Below, in pieces: positions 8,827 to 16,256 of a DNA stretch of 64,000 bases. The position numbers and the translations under genes are program-made. This DNA comes from Sphingobacterium spiritivorum (GTDB lineage Bacteria; Bacteroidota; Bacteroidia; Sphingobacteriales; Sphingobacteriaceae). The DNA lies in the NCBI RefSeq assembly GCF_016725325.1, contig NZ_CP068083.1:4712001-4776000 (forward strand). Direction: 5' to 3'. The notes under the pieces were generated by a model that was not told the DNA's origin, searched no databases, and worked only from the letters and a program-made list of their open reading frames with translations. Position 1 is the stretch's first letter; every line of letters starts with the position of its first letter.

Positions 8827-9126
8827 TTAACTGTTGTCGATCACGCCCTCATAATGCAGAACTTGTGGAAATGGATCGTAATAATCATGCAGCAATTCCT
8901 TCCACTTTACATATTGGGTAGATTCTCTGAATCCAATTTCATGCGCTTTTACGGAAACCCATTCGACTAAAAGAATATATTGATTTTCAATTTCTACACA
9001 TTTTTTCAATGTATGTTTGATATAACCTTCAATTGAAGAGATATATTGACCTGCAGTTTGAAAATCAGTTTCGAACTGATCAGACCGTCCCGGTTTAACA
9101 TTTAATATAGCGACTTCTAAAATCAT
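8827..9126 (-). CDS. Antibiotic-biosynthesis-monooxygenase (ABM) fold protein
   Basis: The product is 99 residues. The order EVAILNVKPGRSDQFE (strand plus helix), then SSIEGYIKHTLKKC, YILLVEWVSVKAHEIGF and KELLHDYYD-PFPQVLHYE, matches the dimeric alpha/beta-barrel ABM/DUF4188-like fold. Such proteins act as small cofactor-free monooxygenases, heme-degrading enzymes or stress proteins, and no heme ligand can be assigned here. It lies alone on the minus strand, divergent from the tRNA-Arg region. Confidence 0.75.
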   Translation of the reverse strand: MILEVAILNVKPGRSDQFETDFQTAGQYISSIEGYIKHTLKKCVEIENQYILLVEWVSVKAHEIGFRESTQYVKWKELLHDYYDPFPQVLHYEGVIDNS

Positions 9127-9257
9127 ATGAATGGATTAATTATGAATAGGCTTCATGGAATACAATTCTCAAATATAACACTCCCTTTTTTATTTTTTCA
9201 CCTCTTGTCAAGGGGCATCGGATCAAAAAAAATAAAAATTAAAAACAATAATAAAGC

Positions 9258-9294
9258 AAAAACCCCACTTAACGTAGTGTTAAGTGGGGTTTTT
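9258..9294. terminator. Perfect bidirectional terminator hairpin beside tRNA-Arg
   Basis: Arms 9258-9273 and 9279-9294 are perfectly complementary over 16 bases. A five-base loop separates them, and each arm starts or ends in a five-base A or T run. It lies directly downstream of tRNA-Arg on the minus strand and would end that transcript. Confidence 0.85.
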
Positions 9295-9295
9295 G

Positions 9296-9369
9296 TACGC
9301 CCATCAGGATTCGAACCTGAGACCGACGGTTTAGAAAACCGTTGCTCTATCCAGCTGAGCTATGGGCGC
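9296..9369 (-). tRNA. tRNA-Arg (anticodon TCT)
   Basis: This is a 74-base cloverleaf on the minus strand. The acceptor is GCGCCCA paired to TGGGCGT, whose first pair is G-U. It has TAGCTC-AGCTGGATA-GAGC in the D arm, an anticodon stem ACGGT/ACCGT with the loop TTTCTAA giving anticodon TCT, and a standard T arm with GGTTCGAATCC. CCA is not encoded. The discriminator base is A. Confidence 0.95.
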
Positions 9370-9385
9370 GTCCCTTTCGGTGATG

Positions 9386-9416
9386 CAAAACTACTCAAAT
9401 CCGCTATATTTCCAAA
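9386..9416 (-). promoter_or_regulatory. Consensus promoter of tRNA-Arg
   Basis: Read on the minus strand: TTTG (9416-9413), 19 bases, then TAGTTTTG (9393-9386), an exact match to the Bacteroidota consensus TTTG-N19-TAnnTTTG. The expected start of transcription is about 13 bases before the mature 5' end. Confidence 0.8.
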
Positions 9417-9510
9417 AAAAATGAATACTTTTTTTACGCTCCGATATTAAGTCATTGCCTGTCAAGGCAATTATTTATATCCCCTGTCAGAACAACTTCT
9501 TTATCTTTTT

Positions 9511-9564
9511 TGTTATAATATGACATACAAAAAACAAAAATATATGTTATAACATTTACTTTTG
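9511..9564 (+). promoter_or_regulatory. Promoter with palindromic operator before the YceI gene
   Basis: TACTTTTG at 9557-9564 is an exact -7 element. Two bases before it begins the end of a perfect 12-base palindrome, ATGTTATAACAT (9544-9555). An imperfect second copy, TGTTATAATA, lies at 9511-9520. No good -33 TTTG is present at the right distance. A repressor bound at the palindrome would block the core promoter (inference). Confidence 0.55.
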
Positions 9565-9586
9565 TGTAGAAAATTAAAATAAATAT

Positions 9587-10114
9587 ATGGCAACTATCTG
9601 GAATCTAGACTCTGCTCACAGTGAGTTGGAGTTTAAAGTAAAACACATGATGATTTCAAATGTAAAAGGACTTTTTCAGGACTTTGAAATCCAATTAGAA
9701 GGGAATGGTGAAGATCTGTCTGCAGCTACAATTAAAGCAGCTATCAAAACCGATTCCATTAATACTAAAAATGAACAACGCGATCAGCATTTAAAAAGCG
9801 GAGACTTTTTTGATGCCGCAAATTATCCTGAAATAAAGTTTGTATCGACTTCTATTGTAAAGAAATCAGAAGATGAATTTGCAGTAACAGGAGATCTGAC
9901 AATCAAGGATGTGACTAAGCCTATTACACTGGATGTAGATTTCGGAGGTATTGCAGTGGACCCGTGGGGCAACAGTAAAGTCGGATATACCTTTTCAGGC
10001 AAGATAAACAGAAGCGATTACGGTCTGACATGGAATGCGGCATTAGAAACAGGTGGAGTAATGGTGAGTGAAGAGGTAAAAATCTCAGGTGATATTCAAT
10101 TTTCAAAAAGCTAA
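9587..10114 (+). CDS. YceI-family lipid-binding protein without signal peptide
   Basis: The product is 175 residues starting MATIWNLDSAHSELEFKVKH, the first strand of the YceI lipocalin-like barrel. Later landmarks are LKSGDFFDAANYPEIKF and GDLTIKDVTKPITL, both typical. YceI proteins bind polyprenoid or other amphipathic lipids. No signal peptide is present, unlike the paralogue at 29007, so this copy is likely cytoplasmic. The upstream palindrome suggests regulated expression. Family assignment is firm; the ligand is unknown. Confidence 0.92.
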   Translation: MATIWNLDSAHSELEFKVKHMMISNVKGLFQDFEIQLEGNGEDLSAATIKAAIKTDSINTKNEQRDQHLKSGDFFDAANYPEIKFVSTSIVKKSEDEFAVTGDLTIKDVTKPITLDVDFGGIAVDPWGNSKVGYTFSGKINRSDYGLTWNAALETGGVMVSEEVKISGDIQFSKS

Positions 10115-10170
10115 TAATCAGCTTGATTCATAATTAAATGCATATTTTAGCCATAAATTGTAAAATATTA

Positions 10171-10201
10171 TTTGGTAGAATAGAGAAAATTTGTACTTTT
10201 G
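10171..10201 (+). promoter_or_regulatory. Consensus promoter of tRNA-Ser abutting the gene
   Basis: TTTG (10171-10174), exactly 19 bases, then TACTTTTG (10194-10201). The -7 element ends only four bases before the mature tRNA 5' end, so the transcript should start at or within a base or two of the tRNA itself. Confidence 0.8.
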
Positions 10202-10205
10202 TCGC

Positions 10206-10290
10206 GGAGAGTTGGCAGAGTGGTCGAATGCGGCAGTCTTGAAAACTGTTGACTGTCACAGGTCCGGGGGTTCGAATCCCTCACTCTCCG
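10206..10290 (+). tRNA. tRNA-Ser (anticodon TGA)
   Basis: This is an 85-base class II tRNA. The acceptor is GGAGAGT paired with ACTCTCC, the discriminator is G, and the anticodon loop CTTGAAA gives TGA. A long variable arm follows, then a T arm with GGTTCGAATCC. CCA is not encoded. A strong terminator follows at once. Confidence 0.96.
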
Positions 10291-10291
10291 C

Positions 10292-10321
10292 AAAAACCTT
10301 CATCTTTCGATGAAGGTTTTT
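10292..10321 (+). terminator. Terminator of tRNA-Ser
   Basis: A 13-base perfect stem (10292-10304 with 10309-10321) with a TTTC loop, followed by more T residues. It begins two bases after the tRNA discriminator. Confidence 0.9.
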
Positions 10322-10494
10322 TTATGCAGTATCCCTTCGTATTCTGATTCCAAAACATAGAAAGCAATTACAGACTCGAACCTGAAGCGGTAAAAGATTT
10401 TTGGTTAAAAACTTCGCAAATAAACACGCAAAACCTGATTACTGTAAAGTAGCAACTCAAAAAACTATACCTTTACACAAATATAAAACTAACA

Positions 10495-11043
10495 ATGCTT
10501 ACTGTAAATTTCTCCGAGTTTCCTGAATTGGAAACTAACAGATTGAAACTACGACGTGCTGATCTGGATGATATCAACGAGTTATTTGCTCTGCGTTCTG
10601 ATCCGCAGATCATGAAATATATTCCCAGACCTGTAGCGACAGGACTTGAGGAAGTCTCGGAACATATAAAAATAGTCGATGAAAAAATGGGCAGCAATGA
10701 GATCATCAATTGGGCAATTACACTAAAAGATGATCCTAAAATGATTGGAACTATCGGCTATTATCATATTAAGTCTGAGCATTATCGGGCTGAAATTGGG
10801 TATATGCTGCTTCCTGATTTTCAAGGAAAGGGTTATATTACCGAAGCAATTAATCAAGTTGTTAATTACGGCTTTACTAAAATGGGGCTGCATTCGATCG
10901 AAGCATTGATTGATCCTGAAAATATAGCCTCAGCCAAAGTATTAGAGAAATGCAATTTCGTTAAAGAGGGATATTTTAAAGAAAGTGAATTCTATAACGG
11001 CAAATTTATTGATACAGTCATTTATTCGAAATTAAATGGATAA
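10495..11043 (+). CDS. GNAT acetyltransferase, RimJ/RimL type
   Basis: The product is 182 residues. The start LETNRLKLRRADLDDINELF, the acetyl-CoA region with LLPDFQGKGYITEAINQVVNYGF, and the terminal block ALIDPENIASAKVLEKCNF-KEGYF follow the RimJ/RimL N-acetyltransferase subfamily in order. These enzymes acetylate protein N-termini or small amines, and the substrate here is unknown. It is monocistronic and ends in a terminator hairpin at 11074. Confidence 0.92.
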   Translation: MLTVNFSEFPELETNRLKLRRADLDDINELFALRSDPQIMKYIPRPVATGLEEVSEHIKIVDEKMGSNEIINWAITLKDDPKMIGTIGYYHIKSEHYRAEIGYMLLPDFQGKGYITEAINQVVNYGFTKMGLHSIEALIDPENIASAKVLEKCNFVKEGYFKESEFYNGKFIDTVIYSKLNG

Positions 11044-11073
11044 AATATAGCGAATAAAACCTAAATGATCTCC

Positions 11074-11102
11074 AAAGGCTCAATTGACTAAATTGAACCT
11101 TT
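11074..11102 (+). terminator. Terminator of the RimJ/RimL-type gene
   Basis: A 12-base stem with one mismatch (11074-11085 with 11091-11102) and a five-base loop, followed by T residues. Confidence 0.75.
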
Positions 11103-11118
11103 TTTATATTCTCTATTC

Positions 11119-11583
11119 TTACTTGTTTTCAAGAAGAACAGTCTGCATCTGAAGCTTTTTAATTTTTGATCTGAAAATTAAAAATTCAATAATCGTACAT
11201 AACAAATAAAGTATTGAAAAGCCTAACAGCATTTTTATAGAAGAGGGTATAATATCATACTGATGAATATCAAGCGCTATATTAACACCTACGAAAAGAA
11301 CAAAAAAGAGAGGTACTCCCGAAAAGGTCAGAAAAGACAAATAAGAATTATTCCTGATTCTGTCTACTTGATTTAGAAAAAACAATAATGAACTGACAGC
11401 TATTGCAACAAGATAAACTGAGGACAGAATGATCTGCATGAAAATATCCATAACAGTATAGATTTTCCCCAAAGTTGTTGTATCAGAAGGATTTAATCGA
11501 TCAATAACAACTCTGTAAAGCAAAAACAACACAATACCAAGCAGAATATTAATCAGTGAAAACCTAAATATTATTTTCTTCAT
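11119..11583 (-). CDS. Small four-helix membrane protein, unknown
   Basis: The product is 154 residues with four hydrophobic segments (about 5-25, 45-68, 80-102 and 115-138) separated by short polar loops; the C-terminus is basic. No conserved catalytic or transport motif is visible and I do not recognise the family. It lies downstream of the aerolysin-like lipoprotein gene on the same strand, after a 165-base gap. A functional link is possible but not shown. Confidence 0.6.
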   Translation of the reverse strand: MKKIIFRFSLINILLGIVLFLLYRVVIDRLNPSDTTTLGKIYTVMDIFMQIILSSVYLVAIAVSSLLFFLNQVDRIRNNSYLSFLTFSGVPLFFVLFVGVNIALDIHQYDIIPSSIKMLLGFSILYLLCTIIEFLIFRSKIKKLQMQTVLLENK

Positions 11584-11748
11584 ATCTTATTAATAACTCT
11601 TTTATTTAAGTGAAAATATAATTACCATTCCACCATTAGGGGCTAATCCTCTAAAATTATAAAAAATATAGCTATTAATAAAGCTGTATCAGGTCTAAAA
11701 AACAGTCATCTTTTAACTCCTCAACTGTCTGAACAATTATTGGCTTCT

Positions 11749-12933
11749 TTAATTTGTTTTATAGGGTCTTGTAGATACTTCTAAAAAGGGATTAGAAAAA
11801 TCATTTCCGCTGTAAACGCCTGAAACATTTATGATCTTACCTGATTTGACACCTCGATATACAGCATTGTATTTTAATTCAACAGTGTGTCTTAATATCC
11901 ATAAATCATAGGAAAACAAAGAGTATGCTGGTATAACAATCTCCATAGGATAGTTAAAAATTACTTTGCGGTAAGATGCTGTCCCAAAATTCATTTTCAC
12001 TTTTTCCCTCTTTCCAAACAAAGCTACACCAGCTGAATAATTAATTCTTTGAATATCAGTTTCTAATTCAACATTTTCATTTTTTTTCAAACCTATTCCA
12101 TTAAATGTTTCCTTAATTGAAAATTCACTTTTTATAGTATCTGTCAGCAAGACATTTTCCCGGAATTCTGTAGACCTGTTATTTAACCTTAAACCATATT
12201 TAATTCGCGTTGGGCCTGTATTTGTAATTTTTCCCCCTATCGTGTCCAGCTGTACACTTTCCAATATAAACTCCTCATTGGGAATAAATACAAAATCCAG
12301 ATATTGCAAAAAGTCTCTTTCCCCCATAAACAATCTACCGTACTCTGCCTTTATACTATAATTAAATGGCCTTAGCTTCCCTCCTGTCATACTTGTACCT
12401 GATACACCCCGACTGTCTAAATAATAACCCGTCCTTTCTGCATTTAAAACCGGAACCCATGAAAAACCAAATGAAGAAGGCCTGCCAGTTCGTTGGGTAA
12501 ACGGGAAGTACTGATCAGGATTCCTGGCATATGCGCCTACACCTATTGCTGTATTTTCTTTTACAGAGTAGAGCATATAAGGATTATCGGAAGATGGAGG
12601 AGAAAACCTAAAATAAAACAACTGCGATTCGTCATTAGGCGCCATAGGTTCCAGAAGCAGATTTTTTCCTTTACCATAGCTCTGTAAAACTAAATTACCA
12701 CGTGATTTTATGTAGAACTGCATACCATCCAACTGATATAAAACATCATATACACTCCTTACTACAGCATCTTTTTTGACAACCGGAAATTTTGCAGAAT
12801 CCAGTTCAAGTAGTATGCCTCTCTCTTCAGGATTATCAGGAGGATTCATATCCTGTCTGGAACAGGAAAGCATCAGGCTTACTGCAAATAACATAAAAAC
12901 AGACAGCCTTATATAATGTATTGATAGATTCAT
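11749..12933 (-). CDS. Lipoprotein with candidate aerolysin-like (ETX/MTX2) C-terminal region
   Basis: The product is 394 residues with a clear lipobox (LMLSC, Cys24). Residues about 60-215 look beta-trefoil or lectin-like, with recurring short units such as LYQLDGMQFYIKSRGNLVLQ, MLYSVKENTAIGVGAYARN and YYLDSRGVSG. Residues about 225-394 are Ser/Thr-rich beta-strand. They end with MEIVIPAYSLFSYDLWI, a strand VELKYNAVYRG, and INVSGVYSGNDFSNPFLEV, resembling the closing part of ETX/MTX2 aerolysin-like proteins (I-x-P-P-x-S/T ... GxYxG). That resemblance is my reading, not a database result. The 39-residue lipopeptide gene ends 12 bases upstream. Confidence 0.5.
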   Translation of the reverse strand: MNLSIHYIRLSVFMLFAVSLMLSCSRQDMNPPDNPEERGILLELDSAKFPVVKKDAVVRSVYDVLYQLDGMQFYIKSRGNLVLQSYGKGKNLLLEPMAPNDESQLFYFRFSPPSSDNPYMLYSVKENTAIGVGAYARNPDQYFPFTQRTGRPSSFGFSWVPVLNAERTGYYLDSRGVSGTSMTGGKLRPFNYSIKAEYGRLFMGERDFLQYLDFVFIPNEEFILESVQLDTIGGKITNTGPTRIKYGLRLNNRSTEFRENVLLTDTIKSEFSIKETFNGIGLKKNENVELETDIQRINYSAGVALFGKREKVKMNFGTASYRKVIFNYPMEIVIPAYSLFSYDLWILRHTVELKYNAVYRGVKSGKIINVSGVYSGNDFSNPFLEVSTRPYKTN

Positions 12934-12945
12934 CTGGCAAATAAT

Positions 12946-13065
12946 TTAAATAGTCTTTATAACGATCATTTCCACCTGACTTACTTTATCACGCTCTTCT
13001 TTCATACACGCTATACTCAGTAACACTATACTGAATAAAGCCAACAATTTAAATTTAACCCTCAT
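12946..13065 (-). CDS. 39-residue lipoprotein peptide
   Basis: A short frame on the minus strand runs from ATG (13065-13063) to TAA (12948-12946). The peptide has a basic start (MRVKFK), a hydrophobic core (LLALFSIVLLS) and a lipobox (SIAC, Cys20), followed by only 19 mature residues (MKEERDKVSQVEMIVIKTI). A complete lipoprotein signal peptide in so short a frame, 12 bases before another lipoprotein gene on the same strand, argues for a real gene. No strong Shine-Dalgarno is visible, as is usual in Bacteroidota. Function unknown; it could be a leader or a lysis-protein-like lipopeptide. Confidence 0.55.
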   Translation of the reverse strand: MRVKFKLLALFSIVLLSIACMKEERDKVSQVEMIVIKTI

Positions 13066-13068
13066 ATG

Positions 13069-13113
13069 AATTTAACTTTATATTAACATAATACGTAAAT
13101 ATAAAGTTAAATT
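13069..13113. repeat. Perfect AT-rich inverted repeat before the lipopeptide gene
   Basis: Arms 13069-13084 and 13098-13113 are perfect reverse complements over 16 bases, with a 13-base loop. On the minus strand the hairpin ends three bases before the lipopeptide start codon. It could be a regulator-binding dyad or an RNA hairpin controlling translation. It lacks the T-run position expected of a terminator for any neighbouring gene. Confidence 0.7.
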
Positions 13114-13297
13114 TACAAAACAAAAATATAAAAGAAATTTAATACCCGAAAATAACAAAAAAATTTCTTCAATATATTAACACAAATAAAAAATCAAAAA
13201 TAAAACAAAATTAATATTAAATTCCACAACCATTTTATCGGCATCAAAACAGAAGAGCCCGCTGGATTGTTATTAGAAAAGAACAATCAATATTAAT

Positions 13298-13606
13298 ATG
13301 GAAACCAGACACAATTACGAAACGGCAGATGTCGCATTAGCGAAACTACAGGAGAAGGGATATACTATAGATTATAATGTAGAATTCGAAGAAATATATA
13401 CAAATACAGAGGAATATCAGATTGACTATCTCTACAGGTATGAGGGATCATCCAATCCGGATGATGAATCTACTGTATATGGAATTTCGAACCAAATGAA
13501 TGGAAAAAAAGGAGTATTTGTCGTTGGCAATTTATCTCTTGTAGAAGGTAAAAAGCGGGATATTATCCTTAATCTGGAATTGAAATATAAAAATAAAACT
13601 ATGTGA
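13298..13606 (+). CDS. Small conserved Bacteroidota protein (often mislabelled phosphoribosylpyrophosphate synthetase)
   Basis: The product is 102 residues, acidic, with no signal peptide. The pattern ETADVALAKLQEKGYTIDYN ... EYQIDYLYRYEGSSNPDDESTVYGIS ... KKGVFVVGN matches a widespread family of about 100 residues in Bacteroidota. Genome pipelines commonly carry the name phosphoribosylpyrophosphate synthetase for it. It has neither the size nor the PRPP-binding loop of that enzyme, so the name is unsupported. Function unknown. A perfect terminator follows. Confidence 0.75.
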   Translation: METRHNYETADVALAKLQEKGYTIDYNVEFEEIYTNTEEYQIDYLYRYEGSSNPDDESTVYGISNQMNGKKGVFVVGNLSLVEGKKRDIILNLELKYKNKTM

Positions 13607-13646
13607 TTACATGACCGTTATCCTATAGATGCTTTTCTAAAACATA

Positions 13647-13680
13647 TAAAGCTCAGTTTCTATAGGGAAACTGAGCTTTA
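13647..13680. terminator. Bidirectional terminator between convergent genes
   Basis: A perfect 14-base stem (13647-13660 with 13667-13680) with a six-base loop lies between the small plus-strand gene and the GH30 gene on the minus strand. Confidence 0.85.
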
Positions 13681-13698
13681 ATTCTAAACAGGCTGTGC

Positions 13699-15195
13699 CT
13701 AATTTTTAATTCCGGTATATGTTGTTATACTTTTTGCCGGCAAGGTTACAGACAACTCGCCTGCAGCATCCGCACTTACAGCAGTACCTGCAGTCCAGTG
13801 GCCAGTGCTTGCATCTGTTGTCTGATAATTCTGCAGACTGGTTGTTCCAAAACCCTGAAGTTTGATCTTACAATTAGCGGCAGTAGTGCCACTATTGATT
13901 ACTACGCATGTAAATTTGCCTGAAGCCGGATCTTTATAAGCAGATACCATTATATTACTTCCTCCATTCGAGGTTGCTTTAAATCTGTAATATCCCGAAT
14001 TAATAAATCTTGAATAGTGCCCCATGACGTCATATGTCTTCGGAAAATCAAGCGTCCCGTCACTGTTGGTACAGATTAGCGATTCATTGTTTCGTATAGC
14101 CAGCATACCTAACCAGTACACATAGGAGTTCACATTACATTCCGCCAAAAATTTATGCATATTTTTAGCCAGTTTCAATCCTCCGGTCATAGTATTATCA
14201 TACACCCCGCTATCGTCAGAAGCTTCTGTCACCCATACCGGTTTATTGCCGGTTGCATAATTCCATATTTGCGGATTCTGATTCAAACCACGTTGTCCAA
14301 AAATCAAATCCCCTATTTCCACATAACCATGTCCTGCCAATACGTCTACCTTAGATTTATCCATGGAAGACAGAAAACTATTTGCAGTACCCCATGCTGC
14401 ATTTTCTGAAGAAATAATCTTAACACTCTGCAGTCCTTCATTATTCAATGCCGGTCTTAAATTATTTGTAATAAACTCTCCCAGATTTTTTGGCTTCCAA
14501 TAGGAAGCATCCCAATCTGAAAATACATTTTCCGGTTCATTGCTTGGAGAAATCCCATAAAAATCGATTCCTGCGTCTTTATAAGCTTTCGTAAATCCGG
14601 CTAGATAATTTGCAAATGTAGTCGACGAAGTATTAAAGTTTAAACCATTAAAAAACTTACCGCTTATACTGTTAGGGTTGGTTTTCATATACAATGGAGG
14701 CGTCCAGGTACTGGCAAAAATGATCGGAACCTGATGACGCTGTTTTGCAGTTTTCAGAATCCACAATTGTCCCAGCTGTTCCTTCTGATCTTCTGTAAGA
14801 GCCTGGTATTGCGTACTGTTTACATCTACATTGATATCCACACCTACAGGTTGAATCGTTACCACTTTAGTTTGTTGATTGAATGGATACGTGTGCAATA
14901 CTTTTCCTCTCAGCATATTCAGATGCAACCCGGTATTTCCCCATAAATATTCCATTATACTATCTCTTTTACCCGATTCAAAAAACGGAGTTATTCTTCC
15001 TCCGAAAGCACCAAATCCCTCAATCTTCTGGTACGTCTGATTCCAGTCCAGTACAACATCCACAACTCCATTTGTCTGAGCAAGAGCATTCGGATTCGGA
15101 AGTTTATCATTTACCAAATCTTTTTTTTCGCAACTGCCCAGTACCGACATCGCAAACGCTAAGCCCAGGGCAATCTTTAATTTTTGTGTTTTCAT
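13699..15195 (-). CDS. GH30-family glycoside hydrolase, lipoprotein
   Basis: The product is 498 residues. The lipobox (LGSC, Cys22) is followed by the GH30 start (KIEGFGAFGGRITPF, about 57-71), a (beta/alpha)8 barrel to about residue 395, and a C-terminal beta-sandwich. The acid/base is probably E220 in GISPSNEPE and the nucleophile E324 in VWVTEASDDSG. GH30 enzymes include glucosylceramidases, beta-1,6-glucanases and glucuronoxylanases. The WTPPLYMKTN region is xylanase-like, but specificity cannot be settled by eye. No SusC/SusD pair is adjacent, so it is not in a standard polysaccharide locus. Confidence 0.88.
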   Translation of the reverse strand: MKTQKLKIALGLAFAMSVLGSCEKKDLVNDKLPNPNALAQTNGVVDVVLDWNQTYQKIEGFGAFGGRITPFFESGKRDSIMEYLWGNTGLHLNMLRGKVLHTYPFNQQTKVVTIQPVGVDINVDVNSTQYQALTEDQKEQLGQLWILKTAKQRHQVPIIFASTWTPPLYMKTNPNSISGKFFNGLNFNTSSTTFANYLAGFTKAYKDAGIDFYGISPSNEPENVFSDWDASYWKPKNLGEFITNNLRPALNNEGLQSVKIISSENAAWGTANSFLSSMDKSKVDVLAGHGYVEIGDLIFGQRGLNQNPQIWNYATGNKPVWVTEASDDSGVYDNTMTGGLKLAKNMHKFLAECNVNSYVYWLGMLAIRNNESLICTNSDGTLDFPKTYDVMGHYSRFINSGYYRFKATSNGGSNIMVSAYKDPASGKFTCVVINSGTTAANCKIKLQGFGTTSLQNYQTTDASTGHWTAGTAVSADAAGELSVTLPAKSITTYTGIKN

Positions 15196-15761
15196 AATTT
15201 TGTAATTTCGTGTTTGTTATTTATCTAACTATTTCTGTTATTTTTACTTTTCCGAACGATCAAAATTCACACGGCTCTGTTACCTGACAAAATCTATTGG
15301 TTGTATTATAATAATTATGCAGAGCTAAACTAAAAGAAATGAACATTCGAAAATTGAATAATTAACTCATTCTGATTGAACTATTTAATCTTTATTTAAG
15401 GAGATAGAAGAACATATGCCTCTGCAGGTTCAGAGGCAGTCAACTTTGATTTAAGATAATGAAATTCAGGACTTACTACTGAGAAAAGACTTATAGCAAA
15501 CGAATATTCAAATAAAAAAAGCAGATACTGAACAATTAGCTCAACAACTATTGAACTATTTACCAATACTGTAAAAGAGATTTAAATAAGGAGAAGAGAT
15601 AAGAGTTTAATAATGATAATCTTCAGACCAAAAGATTATATTAAAATTCTCCAAAGGGTTATTTCACGAATAGTTTCTTATCCATCCCTCGTTTCAGATA
15701 AAAAAAACAGATTGAGATAAGCTAAGGATATGTATACTTATTATGGCTTCAGGAGTTACCT
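15196..15761. other. Gene-poor intergenic region
   Basis: 566 bases of AT-rich DNA with no convincing gene. A seven-base stem (GCCTCTG 15418-15424 with CAGAGGC 15431-15437) is the only clear hairpin. A 12-codon frame with a good purine-rich site before it starts at 15416, inside that hairpin, but is too short to support. The GH30 promoter must lie in the left part; no exact TAnnTTTG element is seen there. Confidence 0.5.
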
Positions 15762-16256
15762 TTATTTTATTTCTTTAAGTTGCTGATCATATAACCCCAC
15801 TAACAGGCTGTTGCCATTTTTATCGACCTTTAATGCACCATATTTTGCATTTTCATATTTCTCAGCATGACCTTCCTGAAAGAAAAAAGATTCCGCCCCA
15901 AGATTGATATTCCATTCATTCGGCGATGTATATTTAATCAGATATTCGCCCTTATTTAACGGACTTGGATCCCGTTGGAAGCGAACCTTCTGCCCTACTC
16001 CATGCTGATCAATTTTTATAACACAATATCCCCTTCTTGGTAACTTTTCGGTTTCCGTATCTATATCCTGAGAAATAGCATAACGCAAAGTCATATAATC
16101 CCCCTGCATTAGTGAACGCGGGTCGACAGGAGCCAGCTTCAATAAAACCAACTGACCTTCGTTCAATATTTCTTCTTTCGCCTGGATCGAATATGTAAAA
16201 TACCCCAGCAACAGAAGCAGATTAAAAAAGATGATAAACCATTTATATTTTTTCAT
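15762..16256 (-). CDS. GDYXXLXY-domain membrane-anchored protein
   Basis: The product is 164 residues. One N-terminal membrane helix (about 6-24) precedes a periplasmic domain containing the diagnostic motif GDYMTLRY near residue 53, after LVLLKLAPVDPRSLMQ. The family is defined by that motif and almost always follows DUF2157/DUF4401 genes, as here. Its start overlaps the end of the DUF4401 gene by 14 bases, indicating translational coupling. Biochemical function is unknown. Confidence 0.9.
   Translation of the reverse strand: MKKYKWFIIFFNLLLLLGYFTYSIQAKEEILNEGQLVLLKLAPVDPRSLMQGDYMTLRYAISQDIDTETEKLPRRGYCVIKIDQHGVGQKVRFQRDPSPLNKGEYLIKYTSPNEWNINLGAESFFFQEGHAEKYENAKYGALKVDKNGNSLLVGLYDQQLKEIK

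Noticed and set aside
9127..9450. A 107-codon plus-strand frame
   Set aside because: It runs straight through the tRNA-Arg gene and its terminator; the translated middle part is the antisense of the tRNA.
15416..15454. A 12-codon frame (MPLQVQRQSTLI) with a purine-rich AAGGAGA site 13 bases upstream
   Set aside because: Too short to support, overlaps a hairpin, and Shine-Dalgarno matches are weak predictors in this phylum.
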